This document shows positions 1 to 12,600 of a stretch of 64,000 bases of DNA, piece by piece (within the stretch, counting starts at the first letter, position 1; every line of letters begins with the position of its first letter). The notes under the pieces were generated by a model. That model was not told the origin of the DNA. It saw nothing but the letters and a program-made list of their open reading frames with translations, and did not search any database. This DNA comes from Schistocephalus solidus (lineage: Eukaryota > Platyhelminthes > Cestoda > Diphyllobothriidea > Diphyllobothriidae): contig WEDG01005603.1 of assembly GCA_017591395.1 (NCBI GenBank), forward strand, positions 1 to 64,000. Reading direction: 5' to 3'. A program made the translations under genes and the position numbers.

Positions 1-960
1 AGAACATAGTCCAGCAGATGCCAGCGCCGCGACCGAGGGTGCATCCACGTGGCCTTCTCGCGTCGGAAGGCGGAAGAAGGTGTTGGTCAGCAGGAGACGG
101 TGTTCCGCACACGTGCGCAGAAGAAGGAGGCCGTTATCGTTACAGCTACCGAGACCGCGGGGACCCAGCACTTCCTGCCAGGCAGCGGGTCCCACTGAAA
201 GCAGCAATGTCCACCTTGTAGCGCGCCAGTTTCCGAGCGACTAGCACCATCCTACGTTCCGGCCGTTTGCTCCTAGGATTGTCTAAAATAGAATGAACAT
301 TCCAGGCTGCTTGTGTGAGTTGACTTACCCGAGCAGCCTGGAGGGTATGGCGAGGGGGATGGGGCCGGGGGTATTGTTGTTTGCTTGAGTTTTAAGACCG
401 CGTAGTTTGTGATCTGCGAGCCGCGGCCGGTTGCAGAAGACGAGATAACCAGCATTTATTTAGGGCACCTTTTCTAGCCCCTTCCTCCGTGAGGAGACAA
501 GCAGTGCTGTCCCTAAATAGGGCTGCTCGGACATCCCAGACGGCTTCCGAACTCCACTATGGGTCACAGTTTTGTTTTAGTGGGAGAACGACCCAAGTTA
601 GCCTGGGCCGCCTACGAGGTTGCTATCGCCCCCACCGTAGGACTTTTTGAGAGGGGGAGGTGAAAAGTTCGGGAGTCAGACATACCGGGTGCGGAGGCAC
701 ACATAACAGGTGAGAGTTGGGTATCAGTTAGAGGCGGCCACAGGAGCATTCACCACCTGTACAAAACAAATGGAGCGACCAAAGGCTATCTGTGTCGTGC
801 AACCTCTAACTAGTACCCCTACACCCCATGTGTCTGTTTTACATACAGACAGTGCTCACACCCTACCCCCGAACCCCCTCCCCTAACTCCAACGTCCTCA
901 ACACGCCGGTTCCGTCATGCAAGTGGCATGGCAACTAATCCCCTCCCCGAGAGACGTGTT
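1..960. other. GC-rich stretch without a gene, probably dispersed repeat
   Basis: No supported gene. The stretch is clearly richer in G and C than the AT-rich DNA that follows at about 960. It has poly-C/poly-G runs at 330-380 and 845-900. The part at about 870-945 (CCCCTAACTCCA, then AAGTGGCATGGCAACT) resembles 4320-4415 (CCCCCTAACTCCA, then AGGTGGCGTGGCTCAA), so both may belong to one dispersed family. Short open frames here show no recognisable domain. Confidence 0.35.
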
Positions 961-1117
961 AACCCTGTATGTAGTTTTAAAAAACGCATTCTCCATGTTA
1001 TTGTAGTTCCCTGAGGATTAAAATACTTCAGAAGGTTTGCCAATTGAATTTTTAAGCGTTAGATGTGAATATTTACAGAACCTGTACCGACTAAATAATG
1101 ATTCACTAATTTCCGTT

Positions 1118-1475
1118 GAAGTACGCTTACCGATCGCTTACGGGATTCACTTGTCCGATTCTGCCTTGGGGCTCACACTTGAGCCCCGCCAGCAATCGCA
1201 CAGCGTCTAGTAATAGAGACAGACGAACATTGCTGATAAAGACAAAGGAGACTGGAATGGCCATAAGATAGAGCGGGACGAGTAAGTCCCATTAGCGATC
1301 GGTGAGCGTTCATCAACCGATGTCAATATTCCTGATCTAAACCGGAAAGCCAACGAGCCCGTGGCACACTTGTGAGAGCGTTGGGCCTCTCATTTAACAG
1401 GTTACGGGTTGGAGCTTTGTGCGGTGCACCACCTGGGATTGGGTATGGCTGACTGGTGACGGCTAATGAGCCAGA
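1118..1475. repeat. Fold-back dispersed repeat, copy 1
   Basis: Two arms, 1124-1158 and 1273-1308, are imperfect inverted copies of each other, built around ACCGATCGCTTACGGGA and its complement TAGCGATCGGTGAGCG. The centre between them (TCTGCCTTGG, AGCAATCGCACAGCGTCTAG, GATAAAGACAAAGGAGACTG) and a distal block at 1418-1465 (CACCACCTGGGATTGGGTAT) all have counterparts at 23600-23940, with the distal block inverted there. The structure suggests a non-autonomous fold-back or MITE-like element. Target-site duplications were not identified and the family is not recognised. Confidence 0.55.
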
Positions 1476-3345
1476 AATTACCATTTAAATCTCCTTTGAC
1501 CACTGTCTTATTTACACATATCTGGAAACAGTGCCCTGTAGGAAGAACAAAAGCTTTGCGAGGCTAGATTTTGCCAACTTATTTCGGCTTGTCCCTGGTA
1601 ATCTTATAATTATTTTTTGTATCTCTGCCAAAGAACAATAGAACAGGAGTGCTCGGAAAGATACTTGATTGTTTTCTATCACGTGACCAGTCTTCATTGT
1701 AGTGGTCATTCACAGCTACCTTTATGTAACTGGAACACAAAATCTTCATTATTTCTAAAAGCTCTATAATCAGCTTCCTCTGGTTTAAACTGGGTCAGTT
1801 ATCAAGTTTAAAACTTTTGAATGCCCAGTTTCTATGTGGTTAAATTCAGCAGCACCATAAAGCTGAATCTTTAACATATAATTTCTTCATTCGTTAAAGG
1901 CAACTTCCCGGCAGTGAGTTCGTCCATGGAAACAGCAAAACTGAGTTACTTTTGGTCTGGCGCCTAAAATAGGCAATTGTTTCATCGAGAACTCAGTATG
2001 TCAGTGAGCAGCCGTAATTGAAACCATATAAAAGAGGATACTTATGAAAGAAAAGCACCAAAGTAAATGACGTTTATTTATTAGGATTTCGAAACTGTAG
2101 TTAACAAAAAAAAGTCAGAAACCGAAGGACAAAATGTCCTATAAATTAAGGGCAATCACCAGATGGCCAAAATGTATAAAAAAGAGCATCAAACGTTTGA
2201 AAGTTGGGACAAAATTGTAAATGAGGACCACTATGTGCATGAAACAACTAATATTTTGAATTTATCTTAAAGACATGGGGACAATGATCAACGTACAATG
2301 AAGGATGGCTCTCATACAACGTAAGCGAAAACTTCAAGATACGTTATAGATAAGGAAGAATTAAATAATATATTATTATGAAATATGCACACTGATATAT
2401 TATCTTGGAGCATAATCTCAAGATATTTCAGAGACACAGGTTGCGGACTTTGTCAAGAACATTTTTTCGGTCTCTTGAAAGCCCTATTCGATACAATTGA
2501 CTACACAAATTGTAGAATATTTCCTAAAGATTTTTGAGGTCTTTACACATTGAAGTATATTTTATAGAAACGATGAGCAAAAATAGTTAGTCATTTACTT
2601 ATTTTACAACAAATCATGTCTTATTTAAATTTTTTTACTGAAAGGAAGGGCAGGTTTAGGTTTTAAATATTTTCAAATACCCGAAAAATTTGAGTCCGAT
2701 TTTCTATTGCATTGACGTTTAAGGTTTAATGTCTACAAGCTACATGCCTTCCTTGGAAGGAATAAAGTAAATCCCTTTATTTCATTGAAAAGAAAACATA
2801 AATCGCTTCTGAAATCTTGCAGTGAATGTGAAATATACACTATTGTTTAGGAAAGGCATCAGAAAAAGTTGGTAGGATGCGATTTGAATGGATATTGTAC
2901 AGCCTTGCAACATTTCACAATTATGAATTGTTTTTTAAAACCATAAGTTATTTTTCTTTCAGAAAATATTTAAAAAGAATTGATTTTCTACCAGCTGTAA
3001 TTTATATGAAATATATTTAATTTTTAAGAGGATTGAAAATGAAAAATTGCCGACTACATAAATAGTCACTTTTTATCGAGTGAGATCTTTTACAGATGCC
3101 CGAAAGTATGCCAGTTGAGACGCCGACAGCCTGTTTGTCTGAAATATCTTTTAATTTTGCTTGTTACAATAAGTATTATAATTCCACTTAAGTACTTATT
3201 TCTAATCTAAAGCATATTTAATTTTTGTCAACATCGTATAATAGTGACTGGAAGTTGAAATCAATGAGTGAATAGAGTTAGAGAGAAAGTGAAGATATGT
3301 ATCCCAGCTTCTTGTTAAAAGAAGACGTATTAACGATCAGTGAGA
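1476..3345. other. AT-rich intergenic DNA, nothing recognised
   Basis: AT-rich sequence with no open frame showing a domain, no tandem repeat and no RNA gene that I can identify. It ends abruptly at a GC-richer retroelement fragment near 3350. Confidence 0.5.
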
Positions 3346-3356
3346 TGGAATGTTAA

Positions 3357-3890
3357 TTGGCCCAGGCCCTTATATATCATAGCAACCACCCGGTGGTGCA
3401 CAAACGTGGCTGTAATAAGGTGCTCTTAGAACGCGCAAAAACACCCTGTAGTGAGCCCGAAGGAAGAGCAGAAAGAAATACGGCATATCAGGGGCCAAGT
3501 GGCCAAGACCTGTTATCCACAGAAATTTCTAAGCAGCTGCATACATACGCGCCCCCGACGCACAAACGGAAGAGAGACACCAACGATTTGGCACTCCATA
3601 CTGTACATAAAGAATGTGTCAGAGGCAACAAAACGCATCGTGGCAGAGTTAGGCGTGGTCATCACCCATCGACCGGCAGCTACCGTGTGTGCAAGAATCA
3701 TGTAGATGAAGAACCAGCTAGATGCAGGCACGCAATAAAGCATGGTGTATCAAATTCCCTGACAGAATTGTCCTCAACCTTATACAGGCAAAATAGAACG
3801 ATGCCTCAGCTCACTAATACCAGAGCACAAAAGGGCCGTTCGGATAGTCGACCCACTTTCTAAGTCACCAATAGACAGTTCGACTATGAT
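3357..3890 (+). pseudogene. Broken Penelope-like element: RT thumb/linker and GIY-YIG endonuclease
   Basis: A 5'-truncated PLE open reading frame, frameshifted and interrupted. The first frame (about 3361-3480) reads SNHPVVHKRGC and TPCSEPEGRAE, the conserved region after the reverse transcriptase palm in this PLE type. The homology then moves to the frame beginning at 3451, with RHIRGQVAK, YIKNVSEATKRIV and VITHRPAAT. In-frame stops TAG, TAA and TGA interrupt that frame between about 3706 and 3770. After them the endonuclease core is visible: MVYQIP, then QNCPQPYTGK, then EHKRAVR. PLEs pair a telomerase-like RT with a GIY-YIG nuclease to insert by target-primed reverse transcription. With three stops, a frameshift and no upstream RT, this copy is dead. 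Orientation and family type are confident; exact ends are not. Confidence 0.8.
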
Positions 3891-4560
3891 AGTCCGGCGA
3901 TGTTTCACCGTATGCTCCACGGAAGGGTGGTGCCAGGACGGTGACTTGCGCGTGATTTAGTTTAAAGGGATATCAGAATTGCACTGCATCTACCGCACTC
4001 TCTCCTCCTCCCCCGCCTGATGCCGGTGTAATGACAGAGTTAAGAAGACCGTAGGCGGGAGAGGATGCATGTGGCTGGCGCGGCCGGGTCCCCGAAGCCC
4101 TAGGCGTACCACCACACCCCCCATAGTCGGCCTTTGTTAGCGGAGCGCAACCCGAATAACGCATTCCATGTCCTGATGTGGCCCCCGTGTTGGTCCAACG
4201 CATCAACCACGTGGCCCGTTTAAGGGGAAAAGTCGCCAACCGCAGGCTGGAGGAAGGCCATAAGTTCGACTTCGGGTCAGTAACAAGACTGGGCGGGAAC
4301 TGCTAGAGGCGTGATGTCAGACCCCCTAACTCCACCAATAGCGAGACTCAGTTACTCTTCTGTTATCAGGCCCTACGCCCACGCAACCAGGTGGCGTGGC
4401 TCAAGTCGCCGCGAAGGACGAACGCCGTCACCACACCGTAGGACCTCGGTGAGTCAGGCGCCGTAGACCCGACACAGCCACAGACTTATCCCCCACGTCT
4501 TCCATCCCACACTCCCATGGTGTGACTGCATAAAGGTCCATACGTGTTGCAATCCAAACG
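3891..4560. repeat. GC-rich tail following the PLE fragment
   Basis: GC-rich sequence directly downstream of the endonuclease remnant, ending near 4560 where composition returns to AT-rich. It may be the element's 3' untranslated region or a separate nested repeat. The part at 4320-4415 resembles 870-945. No coding signature was found in any frame. Confidence 0.35.
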
Positions 4561-7500
4561 TATCTGAGGATCAAGTCCTGTTCGAGGTTGAAAGCTTAGG
4601 CCAATAAAATTTCCATCCCACTGATCGTACCTTCGTCTACATTTCAGGAAACCATTTTTGACTAATGTCTAAGGCACCTACCGAAAACGATATTGGGTAT
4701 GAGTGACATTTTTGCGATAAAAGATTTGGAAGGCATTTGTGGAGAGTGTTTTACTCTTCCAAGGAGAACTGATAGTATTCACTGCACTATCTTTAATTAA
4801 TGAACCAAATTTTATATCGAGATCAGCATTCGCAAGAGGTCCTGTGTTTCTATATTGACATTTTCTTTTATTTATGAGAGAAACGATAGGTAAAGTGTAC
4901 TCGAGCAAGCAACTAACTGAGTTCAAAGCCATTTTTGAACAGATTAAAAAGTACAAGTAGGAGGGTTTGACCGCTTTTGTTGTGGTCATTAGGCGAAAGC
5001 AGGTTAAAATAGGTGGTAGGATATTTCGGCTTCCCAGTGAAAAAAGCATGAACACGAAATACAGGCAAACCCACTGCATTCGCGTTTCCTAATTCGCGAA
5101 CTCACGGATTCATCAAATTTTGTTTGTTTGATTATTAATTATTACTACCCACATTTTCACGGATCTACAGAATTTACAAAATCCTCGAATAACTGAGCAA
5201 TACTGCTAATGTTTACTTCTTGAAGTAAGTTCGAGATTAGGTGCATTTTGTTTTCTGTTAAAAAGCACGCAAGCATTTTTTCTGAAAGTTATTATTTTCT
5301 ATCTTCGACCTTACGAAATTCCAAAAATTACATATTCGTAAATGTTCTTTTTAAACATTATCAAATTGAACCTTCATTTTATGACTTCCAAGACATCTAG
5401 AATTTACCTAGTTTAACTTACCGGGCATAACAAAGAACGCATAAATCAATTACTTTACAGTCTAACCAGTTACTTGGGTTTACAAAATAAGGCACCAGCG
5501 TGTATAAGGGTAACGTTAGTAAGCCTCTCTTGATCTGTGCTGTTTTGAAAAATATCCAGTAACCGAAATTGTATTTTATCTGTCCCCAAAGATTTATCTT
5601 TATTATTCAAAATGAAATGAAACTAATTTCGAACATGAATTACATTATAGTTAGGGTATAAACTCTAAGAATAAATAGTTTTTGTAACTGTAACAAAATT
5701 CTGCGATTCCTTCTGATTTGCGACGGGTTCTGGAACCTAAGGGTGCGTATTTTCGAAAAATATTAGTGCACTTGACGTTCACTGAAATAAATTACGCATA
5801 AATCAATGTTATCCTGTGGTTTGCTGCATGCTTAATGGGCACCCTTATCGTTGTTATCAGTCATTATCTCGCCAGTGCGTCTTTTAGGATTCCAGGTAGG
5901 CGAGGTACTTGCTCGACCAACACATCCACATCGGAGACCATAAAGTACTTAATGGGTGGATTGAAGATACGCGGGCTTACCTGTGTTGAGGAATCGAAAT
6001 CTATGACGAGGACATATATGAATTCTGCAAATGACCATGCAATAGGATAAGTTCAGCCTCGAGTGCGATGGAAGTGCACGGTCCTTTCATTCATACCACA
6101 GCGATATATGTGGCCTTATGTCATTTTATTGCCTAGGCATATTTGGCTATAGATAATACAAACAATCCTTCAGCCCCTCAGAGATATATCTTGTTTAGAA
6201 TTTCACCATATACGATAGATGGCAGTTGATTTGTGTTTAACCAATTCAGGATATATTTAATACTTATAAGTTGAATTAAAGTGGATACTCTGATGCTGTA
6301 TGCAGTCCACAGCCTTGACAGCACAAACATGTCACCGGTAGGGTAAAAAAACTTTTTGACCTAATGATTACTGGATTTAATTCAAAGTTAAAAAAATGGG
6401 TTCTTATATCTCATTAACGCTTTTAGGTCGTTGGTTGCCATTAAGGACTATTAAGGTGCAATCAATCCACTTTATACTTATAGTGCTTTTTTACAATAAC
6501 TTATTACTTATTCGAGTTGAAAAAACTAAGGCATATGTATTCTTTGGTGTCCATGTGGTTGTCATCAAAATTATTGGAAAGCTGGGAAGGCTAATTTGAA
6601 AGAAAGTTTTACTTTAGCCATTTAGGTTCTTAGATTCCCGGACCCTGGACACTTGCGTGCACAATAGTAACCATTTTGTGATCTTTAAATATAATTTGGG
6701 CCTGCAAAGCATATATTCAATGTTTATATTTCTGACATAATTGTGTGATGAAACTTTGCCTTATTATATTAATTTTGTTTAAATATACTCGCAAATATGA
6801 AGACGTTTTTATCCATTTATGTAAGACAATTTTGAACGCATGACGCACATTGTTCTTTAAATTTACGAAGGGTCTACTTCAATAATACTCCCCTCCTCAC
6901 GTTGGTCACTGTCACAAAACACAATCGAAAATCAAACTATCAGATATTAAACTTAATAACGAAATGAATAGTGGAACTCTTTTTTTGGTGTAAGGTATGA
7001 GCAAACAGTGTGTGTTTAGATAATACTCCATCTCCGAAAAAAGCCTCATAATATTCTGGTTGTAAACGCTCGTGCAATGTTATGGGAAATGTAGAAGAGA
7101 GCATTATGGCACATGTGCTTTACGTGATTATGTTATATGATTTCGTTTTCGCGTATCATCCCTTAAGTATTTTTAAATGATGAGTTAAACACGTGGCAAA
7201 AAGAGATTAAAGGAGCATGATGCTTCTTTTTCTGTTATCTCGAGGTCATAAAAACCAACAACTAAGATGGAGGATGACCTTCCCTGTTGTGGGTATACGT
7301 TCACGTTTTTTGCATCACTGAGTGAAAAATGTCTTCTCTTTTCTAATATTAATGAATATCTTGCAGATGAAACAAATAAATAATAAATAATAAAAATGTG
7401 ATATTTATAATTCTCAGCTTATTACGTTAATCTAAGAAGCAACTGAATTGATCGCTAGATATTTTAGCGTTGTGAAAATTTCTTGCATATACTATTACTG

Positions 7501-9280
7501 TTAATTAATGCTCATCTGCAGATAAATGTCTTGCAAACAGCATTTTCTTTATAGCTTCCTCAGATTCATGTCTTCCTATCCATGTTCTACTATGTAACAT
7601 AGCTGCAACGAATGCCAAACTATACCCAAGTAATGCTCTACTCATCTTATAAACTAAACTGAAGGTTGTTGCATTTTCTATAGCATTACCAAAAAATTGC
7701 TGTCTACTTCCTGCGGAAAAAGTATAAGTTTTATGTACTGTCAAGGATTTTACTTAAAAGCTAATAGTTTCCATAACGAAAAAATTAATCTTTGTATATT
7801 TTTCTCAAAAAATTCGTAATCTGAAGAATTTACAACAATTGCGTGAGTGCGTTCTTGCGTTGAAAGATATCAAAACAACTTACAACTTCCTGTTGTCTTT
7901 ATGTAAATGGCCAGTCACATGTAAAATGGATACCCTCAATGAAAGACAAATTCCAACTCCGTACTGCAGTTGGAATTATATCATGTAATTCAAGTAACTG
8001 CACCAAGTCTGAATTTCAGTTAACAGTGTTTACTAAATGAAAATATAGCATATCAAATTATTTATTTTGTAGTTGGAGGCATTCTGATTAATATGTGGAG
8101 CAGATATATCTATCCATTTTGACAAACGGTTTGAAGATCTTATTTCTTAAAATAGTTTATTCGATTTGAATTCAGATGGCTTTGAACTAAATTTTAACGA
8201 ACATGTGTACGTCAACGCAAGCCTACTGCAGTTGTTTGAAGAGAAACTCTAAAGTATTTATCTAATATGTTAACATATATCGGTGCATATAACGAGAATT
8301 TAGCTATACAGAATGACTGGAATAACTGATTAAACATTGTCAAACTTTAAAAAATGTTGACGAATCAAATTCTTCGTTTTCAAAACAAACAAAAGCTGCT
8401 TAAACATGGTACATAATCATTTTTAAAATTAAATAGATTAGATTGCCATCTTTTTATATGTTTACAGGTTCAATTTTTCCAATAGAAGAAATCTAAACAA
8501 AGAACTAAATAAATATTTTCACAAATCCCAGATAATATTCTTGCAGTGAAAATAATCAAAGAAAAATTTTGGCTTAAGATAATTATAATTACAAATAGAA
8601 CTAGAAGACACCTAATAAAATTCACATATAATTAGAGTCGTTATTTTTCTTCAAAGAAAATGAACGTTGAACTGCATTTAAAACAGATTGAACCAGTATT
8701 TTTCAAACCAAGTAAACATTGGTATACTCACAGTCAAAAGTCTGTGGTAATATAAACAAAAAGACTGAATTTTAGGCCATTAAGGATGTCATTTATTTAC
8801 CTCGTGGTAAAACAACACACCAGATTTTGTCGTTCGTTTTTCTGAGGTCACCCTATTGGTTTCTACATTACCGAAAATCAGCGTGCAAGGCGTATTTTAA
8901 CAGATTGCTTTTACTTGTCACCATAAATTTCAAATTCAAGCTTGAGCATAAGAAATTATTTATTTGCTGTTGTCCAAGCGAGCAATTTGCCAACCTTGTC
9001 GTGTCAAGCCCTCTTAGCATACAGCATTTCAACAGGCCGATTTAAGGAACCAATCAAATTGCCTGTAGCATAGGGCTCGAGGGTGCTATTAAAGAGGTCA
9101 GTGCTAATCGGGTAGACGGTTAGCGACTTATTCCTTGAAAATAGCTGCCACCTGAATCCTTTTCCACTGTAATGGAAATATAAGAAAGCATTTTATGGAC
9201 AATAAACACAACAGTTTCCCGCGTCTGTTCAACTCTTTGACTTCATCCGGCCAACAGCGCTTCCTCGATGAGCGAACTCT
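4561..9280. other. AT-rich upstream flank of the receptor gene
   Basis: About 4.7 kb with no supported gene or recognised repeat. It should contain the receptor promoter and any 5' untranslated exon, but I cannot point to a TATA box, initiator or untranslated exon. Short open frames (for example 4678-5079 minus) have no domain and AT-rich, low-complexity translations. Confidence 0.4.
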
Positions 9281-9691
9281 ATGAAACATATGGTGTGGGC
9301 AAGTCTCGGTGCCCTTTTAATGATTGCTTGCTTGCATGGAAAAACGTCCCAGGCCACTCCTGGCTCAAGAGATTACCTAAACTCAGGCAATGTTAATAGT
9401 ACACTTGAGCTGAAAAATGAAAAGGAGGGTGACCACACTGGTGACTGGGCTCCACCTCTTAAAAGCAACCAATTTATCTACGGAGATGCTTTGGCTTTTT
9501 TTATTAAGAAAAAAGGCAACTCCCTATCTCCTGAGGGAAAACAACAACATAAAAGTGCTGCAGTTTTCAAGCCATTATACAGTCAGACCATCGCAATTGT
9601 GATAATTACCGTATTGGCCTCACTCATTATCTGCACAATCATTGGAAATTCTTTTGTTTTTGTGGCCATTCTACTCGAAAGATCGCTGCAG
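9281..9691 (+). CDS. Receptor exon 1: signal peptide, N-terminus, TM1
   Basis: Encodes residues 1-137. The ATG is supported by an in-frame TGA at 9269-9271, twelve bases upstream, which rules out a longer open frame in this exon. A hydrophobic leader (WASLGALLMIACL) is followed by about 75 hydrophilic extracellular residues, then TM1 (residues 102-131) with the IIGN motif. The exon ends with ERSLQ, in intracellular loop 1, before the donor GTAAGG at 9692, phase 0. The open frame runs past the donor to 9721 but loses receptor similarity there. Confidence 0.92.
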
Positions 9692-12600
9692 GTAAGGAAA
9701 TTATGCAGTTTTCTTTTATAGAGCTGATGGTTCTTAAAATTTTAAATCTAGATACGTAACTTTCCTTCGGCTCAAAGGCACTTATACACAGTAACGATTT
9801 CAGAATTGAAGAAAAATTTAACCACTGGATCCTAGAATTTTGGGTAACTTTAAGTGATGTTCCATATTAAAATCGCGCTTTATCGGCTTGTCTTCAGAAA
9901 TTCGTTATCAGGTTTGATCTTCAGTAATGAATAATAAATATACAAATAAAGATATTGCAAAGTATTCTTCAAAATTGGTATTCAGGCAATGTTAAACGAG
10001 AGCTATACTCACTTAATATTAATGATGGCTGTTTCTTTTGAAACTTAAAGTCCTTTTACAAGGCAGCTCCTTCAATGTTGGAGCGTGTAAATTGGAAGTT
10101 AGGCTTCCCAGGCGAAATACACTTCATTTTAAACAAATTGCCTATTAAGACTACTCGTCCAATCAATAAATTACAAACCATACTTATTTGCATAAATATC
10201 TTTATAAGGAAATTCTCGGAGAATTTATAAAAATATGTCCAAGAAAATAACGCTTAAAATGGTCTGAAAAGTGGGCTTGAATCTATTTTAATATTTTACG
10301 TGCCCTATTTCATGAAATCTCATGGATTTCATGAGATAAGACACATGATGCGAAAACAGACCACACTGCATCTCTCAAAGTTTTACAATAGTAAATAAGT
10401 GACCATTTTTTAAAAGAAGGCACGTTTTGTTTTAATAAATAATATTTCAATGTTTAGAAATACTAATTTCTTTTTGAAAATCGGCGAGTTCCTTTAACGT
10501 GATAAATTGCGAAGCTTATTAACCTGAGGTTTTAAATGTGCAGAATGCTTGTCGATGTAAAAAAAACGAGTAAATTAAACATCAAAAGTATTATAACTTT
10601 TGAAAATTGTCCTTTAGTGTATATTTCACGGCAGTAATCTTCAAAATTAAGGACAATAAAAAGTATCTCCATTACCAAACAGCCTAAATGTCGAAATTAT
10701 ATTCCAATACGGTTTCAAGAGAATTGGCGGTTTCTTCTTTCGTTAATACAGTGTTTAAGATGCTTTTGACTAAAGGAAACAGATTTACGCTTGATTGCGC
10801 CGGCAGGGACGTCAAAGAATATAAAATATTTCGTAAGCTGGCATGCTGATAGGCCAGTCAGTGACTAATAAATTTAAATAGAATTGTTAGGTTGAATCAA
10901 ATACGTACCATTTTATGCATATTAAGAGGACTTTCCTTTTGTTAAATTTCTTCATAACTATTTCAGATGTTAAATTGCGATTAGTTTCAAATCTTCGTTG
11001 AAATATTGCTAAATACTTTACGTTTTCATGTTTTGTTTTTCTGTCTTTTGGGCATAAATTTAGTTTCTGTTGTATCTGCTTATCAAAATCTTCAAAATAA
11101 GATACTTCTAAAAAAAAATTCTACCAAAATAGTGAGTTCTGAGACAGTCTTTCTAATGCAACTGGCAGTTTAAGTCAAACAGGAAAGCTCGTTGCCGAGA
11201 AGAATAAATGCCCACAACATAACATGTTTGGGTCAAATATAAAAGCACGTTGCCGAGAAGAAAAACGATTGCAACATAATTCGGCAATTAATATGACTAA
11301 GGCAGATTTAAAAAGATTTATTATTAAGTTACCCCTTTTAAAAACACTTTTAATTAGATAGTTCGTCGTCGAAAGTCTGCGTACTCAGCCGTTTTCCTAG
11401 ATAAATTCAAGGAAAAATTGAGGTGTTCGACCGGTCTTTCGACTTCGCTATATATAAGATATGCAATTTCTACTGAAAATTAAAGAACTCAATTATGTTT
11501 ATTCTATTGGAGCATTTTTCGCTAAACTTGCTTACTTTTAGGTTCACTTCTAAGATTGCAAATGCACAAACAAGTGGCCGAATACATACTAAGATTTTGC
11601 GAAGAACTGTCAATCTTCTGCCCTTTCCGTTTCAATTTCCCATAGTCATTAATGGTCAACTGCAGATAGATATTTTCTGGACGTCTTTCAAGTACAGCAT
11701 AACAGAGAAAACTTTCACGGCTGCTTTTCGTATATATGCTTGCTTACAGTTACAATTATCGGTGTGGTTAAACAAAATACACTCAAACAATTTTATTACT
11801 GCGTGTTTGGCATACGAAATCCAAAATTTTCAAAATTGAATTTTTAACCCTTAATCCGTCATTGTTTTTCCGGAAACTATGTGATTTCCCATTTCTCCAT
11901 TTACCTGCTTTTTTTGAGTGCAAGGTCAAGTGTCATGTCCTCTGAAGGGTTATATTTAAAAACGTTCTAGCTTATATTACTATTCCTTTATAGTACAACA
12001 CACAGAAACAAGAAGGTTTAGTCCAGAAGATGCAATTACGTAACAAAAATCCTGTTAATCAAAAAACGTCAGATTCTGCCCCATTTTGCCCAGTTTTTTC
12101 TTCGATAAGCAGATCTGAAATGAACTCTTCCTTAGTAAACAGCAATATACGCCTCAACTCAGTACAATAAACACAGGTAACAACATCAAATTTATGCATA
12201 CTATCATCTTAAATTTTGAGGAGGACATTTCATGTGTTAGCAATCTACTCTTTATACTGGCTTATTTTAAGGAATAACAGCAGGGTAAAGCAGCAGATAC
12301 GAAGAGTTTTACCGTACTTCCCACATAGGCAAAAGCTAAACATGGACACGTTTAACTTCATTGTCCTCCATTTGGATGATGCCATAAAAACTATCCCCGT
12401 TTCACTTCGGTCCACAACGTCCACCATAGGGTGTTTGTAATTATTTCAGTATTTGAGGTTTTATTTCTAATTTTCTGATAATTTGCGGAATAATAGGTGT
12501 CATGATTGATAACTTCAAATACAAAATGATTATTGATATGTGAGGTGACTTTGAGAAAGTTTTAAGAAAAGTCATTTTGTGTTTGAATTTGCAAGTAAGC

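Noticed and set aside
3973..4239. Minus-strand 88-codon open frame.
   Set aside because: Lies in the GC-rich tail of a PLE fragment; no domain or conserved motif.
11495..11839. 114-codon open frame inside receptor intron 1.
   Set aside because: AT-rich translation, no domain, no plausible splice sites linking it to the receptor.
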